From: Pirellulaceae bacterium
Lineage (GTDB): Bacteria > Planctomycetota > Planctomycetia > Pirellulales > Pirellulaceae
Assembly: GCA_022448645.1 (NCBI GenBank)
Contig: JAKVBZ010000071.1
Span: forward strand, 1-28,288
Direction of reading: 5' to 3'
Length of the DNA: 28,288 bases
The translations under genes were made by a program, and so were the position numbers. Positions 15,376 to 24,256 of the stretch are shown piece after piece. Under the pieces are notes generated by a model. The model saw only the letters and a program-made list of their open reading frames with translations. It did no database searches and had not been told where the DNA came from. How positions within the stretch are numbered: position 1 is the stretch's first letter; each line of letters starts with the position of its first letter.

Positions 15376-18266
15376 CCGATGTCGATTTAGATCTCGCGTT
15401 CGGTTCTACATTGACTTTCAATGGCACTCTGAATCTCAATGGCCACACCATTCGACACCTGCGGCCTGGAGACCTTCGCATCAACGCCACAAAAGGTGAG
15501 ACAGGAAGCATCGTTGCCACACGTGGCCCTGTATCTGGACTCGGAATGGTCTCGGGTGATCTCGACAACGTGAGCGCTATCGTGGCTCCTGGCCCGGACA
15601 TTGGTCAACTAAGTATTCTGGGCAATTACCAACAAGGCTCAGCCGGGGTCTTACAACTCGAATTGGGTGGCATCAAGGGTCGTGCTTTCGATTCGATTTA
15701 TGTCGGACAAACTGCCAGCCTGGCGGGCACCTTGCAAATCATATCGAACGGGTTCCTCCCCTTTCGCGGGGAGCAATTCAACATCATTGATTACGGTCAG
15801 CGAACTGGCTCGTTTGATCAAATTGATGGTCTGAAAATTGGGACAACCAATCGCTTGGTACCCCGATATGGTTCGGCTTCCCTCACACTGGTCACCACAG
15901 AAATCGATTTCTTTACTAGTAGTTTTGGAGACTGGAACAATACGGAGAATTGGGCATCAGGTTTTCTACCAGATGACACGACATCGGCAGTGATCGACAA
16001 TGGTAGTGTCGCAAACATCCTCAACAGCACCAGCCCTGTAGGAAGTCTGGATGTCGTCAACGGTCTGGTCAATATCGATCAGAGTGGTCAACTGAACGTC
16101 AACGGCATCACTTTTGTCGGAACAGGCGGTGCGATTGACATTCAGAGCCAAGGCTTGAACACCCAATCCATGATCACTCAGGACGCCATTGTGGACGGGA
16201 ATATCTCCGTCAATCATGGTGCTCAACTGCTCATCACGAACGAGCTGAACATGGGCCCAAATGGAAATCTATTCGTCAATGCGGACAGCACAATCGATGT
16301 CCTACAGCGATTGAAAAATCTCGATGCCAGTTCATCCACACTGAGCAACGGCCAGTTTCACATCAAGGGCACACTAGCCATTCCCAATGCCCAAATCATA
16401 ACAAACCAGGCAGATCTTATCCTTGAAGATGCGGGCTTCATTAAAGATCTACAATCAGAACTGAATGCTCTAACCACGCTAAAAAGGAATACCCCTGACG
16501 GCAGTTTGACTCTGAAAAATCATACGCTTACAGTCCACGACTATTTCATCAATTCGGGATTTTTAGGAATCAACCAAAGCACATTTGTAGCAGGCAGAAA
16601 TTTCGAGCAAACATTTGGGACAACCCAATTGGACAATGGAACCATCATCGCCGATTACGTCGACATTCAAGGGGGGCTGTTTACGGGTAGCGGAGCAGTC
16701 ATTGGCGGTTTCAACAATGCGTCACAGTTAATCCCTGGAGTCGGTGGACCGGGCGAATTGAATATCTACGGCACATTTTCCCAAAGTTCTACAGGTCACC
16801 TGGAGATGGAAATTGGTGGTTTCCTCTCGGGAACCGAGCACGATCAGATTATTGTTGTCAATGGAGGCGCGGTGCTGGATGGACAACTGGAACTACAGTT
16901 TATCGACGATTTTCGTCCTCAAACGGGAGACCAATATCTGCTTGTACAAGGGGATATTTCCGGAGCCTTTAACTCCCTATTTGTACCCGAATCGAGCGAA
17001 GACCTAGCAGCGGCCATCGTCTATAGTCCCAACGGAGCACTCCTTACCTTTGCCTCCCCGAATGAGGAGATTTACGAATTAACAGTTGGCAATGGCAACT
17101 GGGGAGACATGAATACTTGGGGAGGTAGAATTCCCGACTCGTTGGACATTGTCAATCTTACCAACTACGTCGCAGAAAACCGCAATCTGACAGTGGATGT
17201 CAATGCGTTCGTTCACGCAGCCAACCTGGAAACGTACCAAGGTTCAGGCGGTAATATCTCCTTAGAAATCCCGTTCAATAAGAATTTTTCGGCCACTCAC
17301 AAGATGCACGTAGGTACTGACAGTATGGTGCACGTGGACGGCGGCAACGTGCAGATCGGTAGTGACTTAACTGTCGACGGAATCAGCGGTGCGCAGTTCA
17401 TCCAGACTGCTGGAAACGTGCATGTGGGCGGCGATATCAAATTGGGCACCATCAATGGAGACGGGATATACAAGCTGTCCGGCGGGACACTTGACATGGA
17501 AAACGGTCAAATTGAGTACGGCACGGGCAATCAAAATTTTCATTTTTCCGGCGGACGCCTGACCAACCTACGTTTGGTTACCAGCGACGACCCCTCACAA
17601 GCAAACTTAGTCCAATCTGGTGGTACTCTAGCGCCCGGCAATTCACCGGGTACTACGACGATTGAGGGAGATTACACCATTCAAGACGCTGGAACACTCG
17701 AAATCGAAATCGAAGGTGTGGACACAGGCGAATTCGACGAAGTGTTTGTCGGAGGAACTGCTTCCCTGGACGGCACCTTGGACATCCAATTAGAAGGAGA
17801 CTATGACGCCAGCGTCGGCGAAACGATCGTGGTCCTCACGGCATCCAACATTATCGGCGAGTTTTCCAGTGTCACTTCGACCATGGAAAACGACACGATC
17901 ATGATCCCTCTTTACTCCAGTACCTCCATGATGCTTTGCGGTTCCACCTTAGGTGATATGGATGTTGATTGTGACGTGGATTTGCAAGACATTGACGAAT
18001 TCTTGTTAGCGTTGAATGATCCGATCGCCTATGTCCTTCAAGAAGGCTACTCTGGGGAAACGCTCGGCGATTTTGATAACGACAATGACTTGGATTTCGA
18101 TGACGTCGACGGATTTGCGACTGCGCTAGGTGGCGTCTTATCTGTGCAACAGATTGTGAGCTGGATTCCCGAGCCAAACACATCCACCTTACTTGGCATC
18201 GGTTGGTTACTCTGGCATTCAGCGTGTATTCGGTGGCGTCGCAAACGAAAGGATTCGAATGACTAG
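15369..18266 (+). CDS. PEP-CTERM/dockerin modular exported protein, main part (frame -1)
   Basis: The frame is open well upstream of the TTG at 15369, and the real N-terminus is the 14821 segment, giving a joined protein of about 1,130 residues. It is a beta-rich repeat protein: W-x-N-W motifs (FGDWNNTENWASG, GNGNWGDMNTWGG), LTFNGTLNLNGHT strands, and three copies of a PG..G...GxY module. A dockerin-type double calcium motif lies at 17949-18134 (GDMDVDCDVD and GDFDNDNDLDFDD). The end is a PEP-CTERM-type sorting tail: PEPNTSTLLG, a hydrophobic stretch, then RWRRKRK. Proteins of this type are exported and thought to be handled by an exosortase, which is not in this window. The stop overlaps the ATG of the next gene. 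Function is probably surface or extracellular-matrix; no enzyme domain is visible. Confidence 0.85.
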   Translation: MLTDVDLDLAFGSTLTFNGTLNLNGHTIRHLRPGDLRINATKGETGSIVATRGPVSGLGMVSGDLDNVSAIVAPGPDIGQLSILGNYQQGSAGVLQLELGGIKGRAFDSIYVGQTASLAGTLQIISNGFLPFRGEQFNIIDYGQRTGSFDQIDGLKIGTTNRLVPRYGSASLTLVTTEIDFFTSSFGDWNNTENWASGFLPDDTTSAVIDNGSVANILNSTSPVGSLDVVNGLVNIDQSGQLNVNGITFVGTGGAIDIQSQGLNTQSMITQDAIVDGNISVNHGAQLLITNELNMGPNGNLFVNADSTIDVLQRLKNLDASSSTLSNGQFHIKGTLAIPNAQIITNQADLILEDAGFIKDLQSELNALTTLKRNTPDGSLTLKNHTLTVHDYFINSGFLGINQSTFVAGRNFEQTFGTTQLDNGTIIADYVDIQGGLFTGSGAVIGGFNNASQLIPGVGGPGELNIYGTFSQSSTGHLEMEIGGFLSGTEHDQIIVVNGGAVLDGQLELQFIDDFRPQTGDQYLLVQGDISGAFNSLFVPESSEDLAAAIVYSPNGALLTFASPNEEIYELTVGNGNWGDMNTWGGRIPDSLDIVNLTNYVAENRNLTVDVNAFVHAANLETYQGSGGNISLEIPFNKNFSATHKMHVGTDSMVHVDGGNVQIGSDLTVDGISGAQFIQTAGNVHVGGDIKLGTINGDGIYKLSGGTLDMENGQIEYGTGNQNFHFSGGRLTNLRLVTSDDPSQANLVQSGGTLAPGNSPGTTTIEGDYTIQDAGTLEIEIEGVDTGEFDEVFVGGTASLDGTLDIQLEGDYDASVGETIVVLTASNIIGEFSSVTSTMENDTIMIPLYSSTSMMLCGSTLGDMDVDCDVDLQDIDEFLLALNDPIAYVLQEGYSGETLGDFDNDNDLDFDDVDGFATALGGVLSVQQIVSWIPEPNTSTLLGIGWLLWHSACIRWRRKRKDSND
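15582..17786 (+). repeat. Three copies of a 53-56-residue PG..G..Y module
   Basis: Copies at 15582-15740, 16728-16895 and 17628-17786 share the plan [VL][AI]PG.....G.L.I.G.Y.Q...G.L..E[IL].G....FD.I.V...A.L.GTL.I. A fourth copy lies in the next gene at 19516-19677. These are protein-level repeats of the kind found next to autotransporter-associated beta-strand repeats. At DNA level the copies have diverged, so recent duplication is unlikely. Confidence 0.7.
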
Positions 18267-20148
18267 ACATGGATTCCCACCTGCGGTGGGCCTGCGGGAA
18301 GTCAACGCCGATTACGAGCACAATTCAAGTCTCGCTGTCCCTAAAGACCCCCTGGTTAGCCAAGGTCTGCCTTGCTTACCAGGCCCCCAACTCACCCGAC
18401 CAATCCAGCGATTCGGTCTGTGCGTCATCCTTTTGTTGGCCTTGCATGTCGCGGCTCGAGCTGACGTGGATATCTGGCTCTCGGACATTGGCACGGTTAG
18501 CAATGGCGTGCAGACAGGCGTCCATGGTGGTGTCCACGAAACTGCGTCCGGCACCGGACAGTTGTACTTATGGCTGCGCACCAATTCTGCCGTCCAAAAC
18601 CTGACAGGCGTTGAACTCAATTTGAATTCGACGAACGACTCAGTTCTCGATTTTAGCAGTGTGACAATTGACAATCCTGAGCATGTGATCGGCGGTTGTT
18701 CTAGCTCTACCAGTGGCTGTCGTTGGCATTTCACAACCGACACGACGCCCACAACAGGACCAGACGAGATCACAGGGTTTAACGCTGGTGTGATCACCAA
18801 CGGGACCGGGTTAGGCGCTGATGGAGTGACCGCTGGCGACTCGCTGTTTGACGCTACCGCGGATGCTTGGCTGATAGCGACTGTAGATTACACACTGTTG
18901 GCTAATGGCGCTACTGATCTCTACCTGCAAATAGGCGACAACGGAATCGCAGGAATCGGTGAAGAAGCATCCGACATCGACGTTGTCTTTGGCGACCCTA
19001 CCGACGCGTCATTAAATGCTCAAACAGAGCGGAATACCAACAGTGCCACAGCGGATTCCGTATTCCGAGTCGGCGGTGCCTACTGGGATGGAGATGCGAA
19101 CGTCTCGAATCAAGGTGATGGAAACACATGGGCCGACAATAACAACTGGACGACTCTAGGTGTGGAAGATCAACAACCTACTTCATCGTTTCCAGGCGAC
19201 GCCGTCATTTTCGCGACGGCACCAACGGTCGACACGATCCTATTGGGATCAGACCGACTGGCCTATAGTGTTAAATTTGAAGACGATTACACCTTAAACA
19301 ATCACACGCTCACTTTGACATCGGGCAACGCTACGGTAGAGCCTGGGATTTCTGCGAGCATTCAATCGAATATCATCGCCAGCAACGGCACGTTCTCAAA
19401 ACTGGGCGCTGGCACGTTGTCGGTTGCAGGCACTGTGAGTGACACGGAGGTTGTTGCAGGAGTGCTCCAAGGGACGGGGACTTTGACAAGTCTTACCATG
19501 GAAAGCGGTAGCCAAGTAGCTCCTGGAAACAGTACCGGAACGCTCTTCATAACGAACACCTATACGCAAAACGCGGGAAGTCAGTTATTGATCGAAGTCT
19601 CAGGTACCACTGCCGGAACTCAGTACGACGTACTTTCGGCAGGAGGTGCCGCCACACTGGCAGGACATCTTGACATTCAAACGACTGACGGTTTCACTCC
19701 GGCCGCTGGTGCTACGCCAGGTGATTTCGGTGACAGCTTTGTCGTCTTGTCGGCGAATTCAATATCTGGCACGTTCGACTCGGACAGCGGTCGCCACGTT
19801 GGCAGCGGCCGATTTTATTTCATCTCCTACAACGCGACCGATGTCACCCTAGACGGTTTTCAAGCACTTCCAGGGGACGCCAACGGGGACCTCAAGATCG
19901 ACATTACCGACTTCAACATCTTGTCCTCCAATTTTTCACCCGGAGACAATTCCAAAACCTGGACGAGCGGAGACTTTGACGGTGACGGTGATGTCGACAT
20001 CACGGACTTTAATTCTCTGTCATCCAATTTTGCTCCATCTGGTTATGGTCTCTCGAGCTCATTAGCAGTACCCGAACCGGGAATTTCGGCCATGGCTGTG
20101 CTCTTGACAATCATGCTTTGCCGACGTCCTTCCGCCCTCAGATACTGA
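18259..20148 (+). CDS. PEP-CTERM/dockerin exported protein, second of the pair
   Basis: 629 residues. The chosen ATG at 18259 overlaps the previous gene's end (TAG at 18264-18266) by 8 bases and has AAAGGA just before it, which argues for translational coupling. About 50 polar residues precede a hydrophobic core (around 52-66) and ARA cleavage site. Residues 70-260 resemble a cohesin-like or adhesin-type beta domain, but the match is loose. W-x-N-W (NTWADNNNWTT), a beta-strand repeat SKLGAGTLSVAGTV and one PG module (19516-19677) follow. A textbook dockerin pair lies at 19867-20037 (GDANGDLKIDITDFN, GDFDGDGDVDITDFN). The end is VPEPGISAMAVLL with a short basic tail, a PEP-CTERM signal. It is likely exported together with the first protein, perhaps binding through calcium-dependent dockerin modules. 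Confidence 0.87.
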   Translation: MTRHGFPPAVGLREVNADYEHNSSLAVPKDPLVSQGLPCLPGPQLTRPIQRFGLCVILLLALHVAARADVDIWLSDIGTVSNGVQTGVHGGVHETASGTGQLYLWLRTNSAVQNLTGVELNLNSTNDSVLDFSSVTIDNPEHVIGGCSSSTSGCRWHFTTDTTPTTGPDEITGFNAGVITNGTGLGADGVTAGDSLFDATADAWLIATVDYTLLANGATDLYLQIGDNGIAGIGEEASDIDVVFGDPTDASLNAQTERNTNSATADSVFRVGGAYWDGDANVSNQGDGNTWADNNNWTTLGVEDQQPTSSFPGDAVIFATAPTVDTILLGSDRLAYSVKFEDDYTLNNHTLTLTSGNATVEPGISASIQSNIIASNGTFSKLGAGTLSVAGTVSDTEVVAGVLQGTGTLTSLTMESGSQVAPGNSTGTLFITNTYTQNAGSQLLIEVSGTTAGTQYDVLSAGGAATLAGHLDIQTTDGFTPAAGATPGDFGDSFVVLSANSISGTFDSDSGRHVGSGRFYFISYNATDVTLDGFQALPGDANGDLKIDITDFNILSSNFSPGDNSKTWTSGDFDGDGDVDITDFNSLSSNFAPSGYGLSSSLAVPEPGISAMAVLLTIMLCRRPSALRY

Positions 20149-20149
20149 G

Positions 20150-20166
20150 CAATGGCGCATTGTTTC
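20150..20166 (+). terminator. Weak candidate terminator after the PEP-CTERM pair
   Basis: CAATG (20150-20154) and CATTG (20158-20162) can form a 5-pair stem around GCG, followed by TTTC. It sits two bases after the stop codon. The stem is short and the U-tract poor, so this is only a possibility. Confidence 0.25.
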
Positions 20167-20361
20167 ATTCTAGATTTCCAGTTAAATTTATATAGTGCAG
20201 ACGTTCATACCACTGTCGGAAACGTATATTTTATAGGTTCGAATGAGACTACTTCATTGACAATCCACTCACGGTAATTGGATTGCCTTGGTAACGACTC
20301 AACCTCACAGTCCGGCTCATGTAAAAAGGAGAGGAGTGTGGGAATACAACAGGAGAATGTT

Positions 20362-20970
20362 ATGGCAACGATGATCCACACTATCATCCAACGGCTGCAA
20401 GCCCCTCTTTTCTTGCTAATGATCGTTTCCCTCATCGGCGGGATTCAGCTGGCCAGTCGGTCGGTCGCGGACGAGACTGACAAAACAGAAACTTCGCAAA
20501 CGAACAATTCAAAAAGTGAATCGGTAGAGGCCAAAACCAAAGAGGAGCTGAAACCGATCATTAAAACTAAGAAGGATTGGCAAAAACTGCTGACGAAGGA
20601 ACAGTACTACGTTACCCGTCGCGCCGGAACCGAACGTGCATTTACGGGCGAATATTGGGACAACAAGAAGGACGGAACTTATCATTGCGTCTGTTGCGAT
20701 CTTCCTCTCTTTGACTCCAAAACAAAATACGCATCGGGGACTGGCTGGCCAAGTTTTTGGGATCCCTTCAAAAAGAATTACATCTCGAAACATGAAGACC
20801 GGTCTTTTTTTTCCGTCCGAACCGAAGTCCGCTGCAAACGGTGTGATGCCCACTTGGGACATGTTTTCGACGATGGCCCAGAACCGACCGGATTGCGATA
20901 CTGTATTAATTCCGTCGCGTTGAGCTTTGAAAAACGTACGAAGCGGTCTGCTCAAAACAAAAACGAATAG
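20362..20970 (+). CDS. msrB: Peptide-methionine (R)-S-oxide reductase, exported
   Basis: 202 residues from the ATG at 20362, with AGGAGA at good spacing. It reduces the R form of methionine sulfoxide in proteins. The MsrB domain (about 70-192) has the zinc cysteines C109/C112 and C158/C161, the substrate pocket GTGWPSFW (126-133), [10 protein letters not shown] and the catalytic Cys181 in RYCINSVAL. The first 35 residues are a signal sequence with a hydrophobic core (about 14-30). Residues 38-65 are a charged linker rich in Thr, Ser, Lys and Glu. The enzyme therefore probably works in the periplasm, repairing envelope proteins, and would need an external electron source. An earlier in-frame TTG at 20278 adds non-signal-like residues and was rejected. 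The 272 bases to the next gene contain nothing clear. Confidence 0.93.
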   Translation: MATMIHTIIQRLQAPLFLLMIVSLIGGIQLASRSVADETDKTETSQTNNSKSESVEAKTKEELKPIIKTKKDWQKLLTKEQYYVTRRAGTERAFTGEYWDNKKDGTYHCVCCDLPLFDSKTKYASGTGWPSFWDPFKKNYISKHEDRSFFSVRTEVRCKRCDAHLGHVFDDGPEPTGLRYCINSVALSFEKRTKRSAQNKNE

Positions 20971-21243
20971 GATTTCTCTTTGATGCAAGATGGCTGCCCG
21001 CTAGAACCGTGTCATGATGGCTTACGGTAAGCCACATAAAGCTTCTGATTTGCCTTCATTGACGACTCAGTCCAAGACACCGCAGAATGAACCTGTGGCG
21101 GCTTTGGCAAGAAGGTCATCAAATCACACGTTGTCGAGGACGTACCACGATGCTCGACAACCCTTTACCTCCTGGGTTTTATCTGGAATCGGTTGTACTC
21201 ACTCGCTCGTTGTAATGGATAGTGACACGTTGGGAGTCTTACG

Positions 21244-22854
21244 ATGGTCACGTCGTCACTTGAAGTCTTATTAATCGGTGGCAACGCATGTGACGCTCGT
21301 ACCATGTGCGAGTTGCTTAGCGTGTCGCGCGTCGTGGACTTTCAGGTGGAATGGGCGGAAACGTCAGAAGCAGGGCTTGCTCGCCTACCGGCTGCTCATT
21401 TCGATATCGTCCTCTGCTACCTTTCACAATCTGGCGGTAACACGAACCTGGAAACCGTCCGGCAGTTGCGCGAAACCGCTCCCGATATCCCGGTTATCGT
21501 ATTGAGTGACGTCACCGATGAAGATCTGGCGATCAGTGCTGTTAAGATTGGAGCTCAGGATTATTTGGTTCAAGGAGAATGCGATCTCAATCTCATCGAA
21601 CGATCGATACGGTACGCCATTGAGCGGCAACAAGCACAAAAAGCTCTGGCTATGCAACACGCCGAGCTGGGTGATTCGCAACAGAAACTGTTGGAACAAT
21701 CCCACATTCTGGAATCGATACTATTAAGCCTTTCCGATGGGGTGATTGTCGCCAACAAGGATGGACAGTTCCTGTTTTTTAATCCGGCTGGAGAACAGAT
21801 GGTCGGACTAGGTGCCGCAGATATTCGGCCGGAAGAATGGCCACAACACTATCAATTGTATCTATCGGATGGTGTCACCCCGTACCCACCCAATGAATTA
21901 CCGTTGGTACGAGCCATGCGAGGTGAGAGTTTCGTCAATGAGGAAGTCATCGTGAGTCGTGCGGACGACACCACAGTTTCTCTTTCGGTGAATGGCTCGC
22001 CCCTGCGAGACCCACAGGGAAATCTTAACGGTGGAACCATTGTTTTCCGCGACATGACCGAAGCGAAGACCGCCGACCGAGAAATCCGACGACTGAACAC
22101 CGAATTGGAGAAACGAGTACGAGAGCGAACTGCGGAGTTAGCCACCATCAACGACGAACTAGAGGCCTTTTGCTATTCCGTATCACATGATTTGAGGCGC
22201 CCCCTTCGACATCTTGACGGATACAGTCTGACACTGCTCGAAGGTTACCGTGACAAGCTGGACGATCGGGGTATCGAGTTTCTGGAAAACGTTCGATCGG
22301 CCGCACAGCATATGGGGGAATTAATTGACGCATTGTTGCGTATGAGTCGTACGTCGCGCGGCCAGGTGCGTCGAAAACAATTTAATCTGAGCAAGACGGT
22401 TCAGCTGATTTCCAGGCAGCTTCAACACCGAGACCCACAACGTGAAGTCGAGGTCCATATCAACGACGACATTTTTGTGCTCGGTGACCCTGACTTGTTA
22501 GCTGCCGCACTAGAAAACCTAATGGACAACGCATGGAAATTCACGTCCCAAACATCAACGGCCGTGATTGAATTCGGGCAGATTGAACTGGCAGGTGAAA
22601 AAACGTACTTCTTGCGAGACAACGGTGTGGGCTTTAACCCGAAATTCGTCAGCAAGCTATTCAAGCCATTTCAACGATTGCATAGCATTGACGAGTTCGA
22701 TGGCTATGGCATCGGCTTGGCTACCGTCGAACGAATTATGATGAGACACGGAGGCCGAGTATGGGCGGAAAGCCAACCTCAACAAGGTGCAACGTTTTAC
22801 TTTACACTCGGTGAAGCGAATGCTTTGTTCGAACATGAGGAAACCACAAGATAG
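21244..22854 (+). CDS. Histidine kinase with pseudo-receiver, PAS and phytochrome-type kinase core
   Basis: 536 residues; GGGAG seven bases upstream supports the ATG. The order is a receiver-like domain (about 5-125), a short coiled coil (128-155), a PAS domain (about 155-275), a coiled linker and the kinase core. His315 in SVSHDLRRPLRHLDGY is the phospho-acceptor. NLMDNAWKF (425-433), DNGVGF and GYGIGLATVERIMMRHGG form the ATP site, and all are intact. In the receiver domain the acidic pair is GG (12-13), the phospho-acceptor Asp is Tyr59, the signalling Thr/Ser is Ser88 and the conserved Lys is Gln110, so it cannot be phosphorylated in the normal way. No membrane segment is visible, so the kinase is cytoplasmic. 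It pairs with the Rcp1-like regulator 55 bases downstream. Confidence 0.92.
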   Translation: MVTSSLEVLLIGGNACDARTMCELLSVSRVVDFQVEWAETSEAGLARLPAAHFDIVLCYLSQSGGNTNLETVRQLRETAPDIPVIVLSDVTDEDLAISAVKIGAQDYLVQGECDLNLIERSIRYAIERQQAQKALAMQHAELGDSQQKLLEQSHILESILLSLSDGVIVANKDGQFLFFNPAGEQMVGLGAADIRPEEWPQHYQLYLSDGVTPYPPNELPLVRAMRGESFVNEEVIVSRADDTTVSLSVNGSPLRDPQGNLNGGTIVFRDMTEAKTADREIRRLNTELEKRVRERTAELATINDELEAFCYSVSHDLRRPLRHLDGYSLTLLEGYRDKLDDRGIEFLENVRSAAQHMGELIDALLRMSRTSRGQVRRKQFNLSKTVQLISRQLQHRDPQREVEVHINDDIFVLGDPDLLAAALENLMDNAWKFTSQTSTAVIEFGQIELAGEKTYFLRDNGVGFNPKFVSKLFKPFQRLHSIDEFDGYGIGLATVERIMMRHGGRVWAESQPQQGATFYFTLGEANALFEHEETTR

Positions 22855-22908
22855 CAGAAGGATCAGGTAATAATCTTGTTGATATGAGAATCACAAAGGG
22901 GTGAACCG

Positions 22909-23394
22909 ATGAATAAAAAATTGATTCTGCTCGTCGAGGACGATCCACGTGACTGTGAGCTGACTTGCATGGCTCTCGGTAAGACTGGAATCGATTGCCA
23001 AATCGATACAGTTCATGACGGCGCAGAACTTGTCGATTACCTTTTCTGCACGGGCTCTTACCAACAGCGGCAACGACGCCCACAACCTCATCTCATTCTA
23101 TTGGACTTAAAAATGCCTAAGTTGGACGGGCTTCAAGTACTACGCATGCTCCGACGCGCGCGCAGCAATGACCAAGACGTCCCGCCACCGATCGTCGTCT
23201 TGACTTCCTCAGACGAAACGGATGATATCGTCCAAGCCTATGCGCTCGGGGCGAACAGCTACATCCGCAAACCGATCGATTACGCCAGCTTCCATACTAC
23301 CATCCAACAAATAGCCAAATACTGGCTTTCCGTGAATGAACCTCCCGTTCAACGCGACCATGCACACACCGGTGGGCCTCAGAAGAAATCTTGA
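22909..23394 (+). CDS. Single-domain response regulator, Rcp1-like
   Basis: 161 residues; AAAGGGGTGA just upstream supports the ATG. The receiver is complete: Glu10/Asp11/Asp12 acidic pocket, phospho-acceptor Asp66 in LILLDLKMP, Thr99 and Lys121 in IRKP. The insertion between helix 2 and strand 3 (about 45-60, YLFCTGSYQQRQRRPQ) is typical of the Rcp1 class that serves phytochrome-type kinases. There is no output domain, and the last 20 residues are polar and probably unstructured. It should receive phosphate from His315 of the kinase encoded just upstream and act by protein interaction. The downstream target is not in sight. Confidence 0.92.
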   Translation: MNKKLILLVEDDPRDCELTCMALGKTGIDCQIDTVHDGAELVDYLFCTGSYQQRQRRPQPHLILLDLKMPKLDGLQVLRMLRRARSNDQDVPPPIVVLTSSDETDDIVQAYALGANSYIRKPIDYASFHTTIQQIAKYWLSVNEPPVQRDHAHTGGPQKKS

Positions 23395-23518
23395 TCCGTT
23401 TGCAAGAACATGAGCAGCTCTGCAAAGCGAGTGTGCATAATGAGAACTCATGTGGTACGGCAGATTGGCAGATTCTTGTTCGTACGCTTGAACGAAATTG
23501 TTGACTCATGAAGACGAT

Positions 23519-24256
23519 TCACCCAGTCCCATCTTCGTCCGGCACAAAACGGTAACCAGCATCACGTACGGTAAGAAAATATCGAGGCTCAGCTGGGTCC
23601 GGCTCAAAGTACTTTCGCAGGCGGCGCATGAACTGATCCGGGGCACGTGTGGTGACGGTTCCTGGCATAGACCAGACATTTTCGAGCAGTTCTGTCCGCG
23701 AAATGACTCGGCCCGGATTTGAGCAAAAATACCTCAATAGCTTCATCTCATAACTTGTCAAACGAATCGACTTTCCGTCCACCGTCGCCTGATGTGTGTC
23801 GAACTCGACAATGACATTGGCAAACTCAAAATGTTGTAATTCGTCGGTCTTTACGACAGGTATCTTTTTCCCCGACGCAAACGTCAACAAGTTTTTAACT
23901 CGACTAAGCAATTCGTCCAGCTCGAATGGTTTCGCCAAATACTGGTTCGCACCGACATCGAATCCTCGTGAGCGATCTTCGGACAAGGTACGGGCGCTAA
24001 GCATCAAGATAGGGATATCGTGGCCGGCTCCACGTAGGGCTTCACATACTGAATATCCGCTCATGCCGGGCAACATCAGATCAAGAATAACCAAGTCGAT
24101 ATCTGTTTGAGGAAATTCGAATAACTTTAGCGCACTCGTGCCGTTGCCCACCGTCGTCGTACGATAACCTTCGGCTTCCAGGTTAAACTTGATCCCCTTC
24201 GCCAGGTGAACTTCGTCCTCAACAACGAGTATATGATTGGGATGTGTTCGACTCAT
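23519..24256 (-). CDS. OmpR-family response regulator
   Basis: 245 residues. The receiver has Glu13/Asp14 in VVEDE, phospho-acceptor Asp59 in VILDLMLPG, Ser87 and Lys109 in LAKPFELDELL. The C-terminal winged helix (about 140-240) shows the OmpR/PhoB pattern: LTSYEMKLLRYFCSNPGRVISR, ELLENVWSMPG and the ending RYFLTVRDAGYRFVPD. It binds DNA as a phosphorylated dimer to regulate transcription. The start overlaps the stop of the kinase gene by the sequence ATGA (24253-24256), so the two are translationally coupled. It converges on the Rcp1-like gene. The target genes are unknown. Confidence 0.93.
   Translation of the reverse strand: MSRTHPNHILVVEDEVHLAKGIKFNLEAEGYRTTTVGNGTSALKLFEFPQTDIDLVILDLMLPGMSGYSVCEALRGAGHDIPILMLSARTLSEDRSRGFDVGANQYLAKPFELDELLSRVKNLLTFASGKKIPVVKTDELQHFEFANVIVEFDTHQATVDGKSIRLTSYEMKLLRYFCSNPGRVISRTELLENVWSMPGTVTTRAPDQFMRRLRKYFEPDPAEPRYFLTVRDAGYRFVPDEDGTG

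Noticed and set aside
20278..20361. Upstream TTG extension of MsrB
   Set aside because: The ATG at 20362 has a ribosome site and is followed directly by a typical signal sequence.
21014..21274. Plus-strand open frame of 86 residues before the histidine kinase
   Set aside because: It overlaps the kinase start in another frame, has random-looking composition and no recognisable motif.
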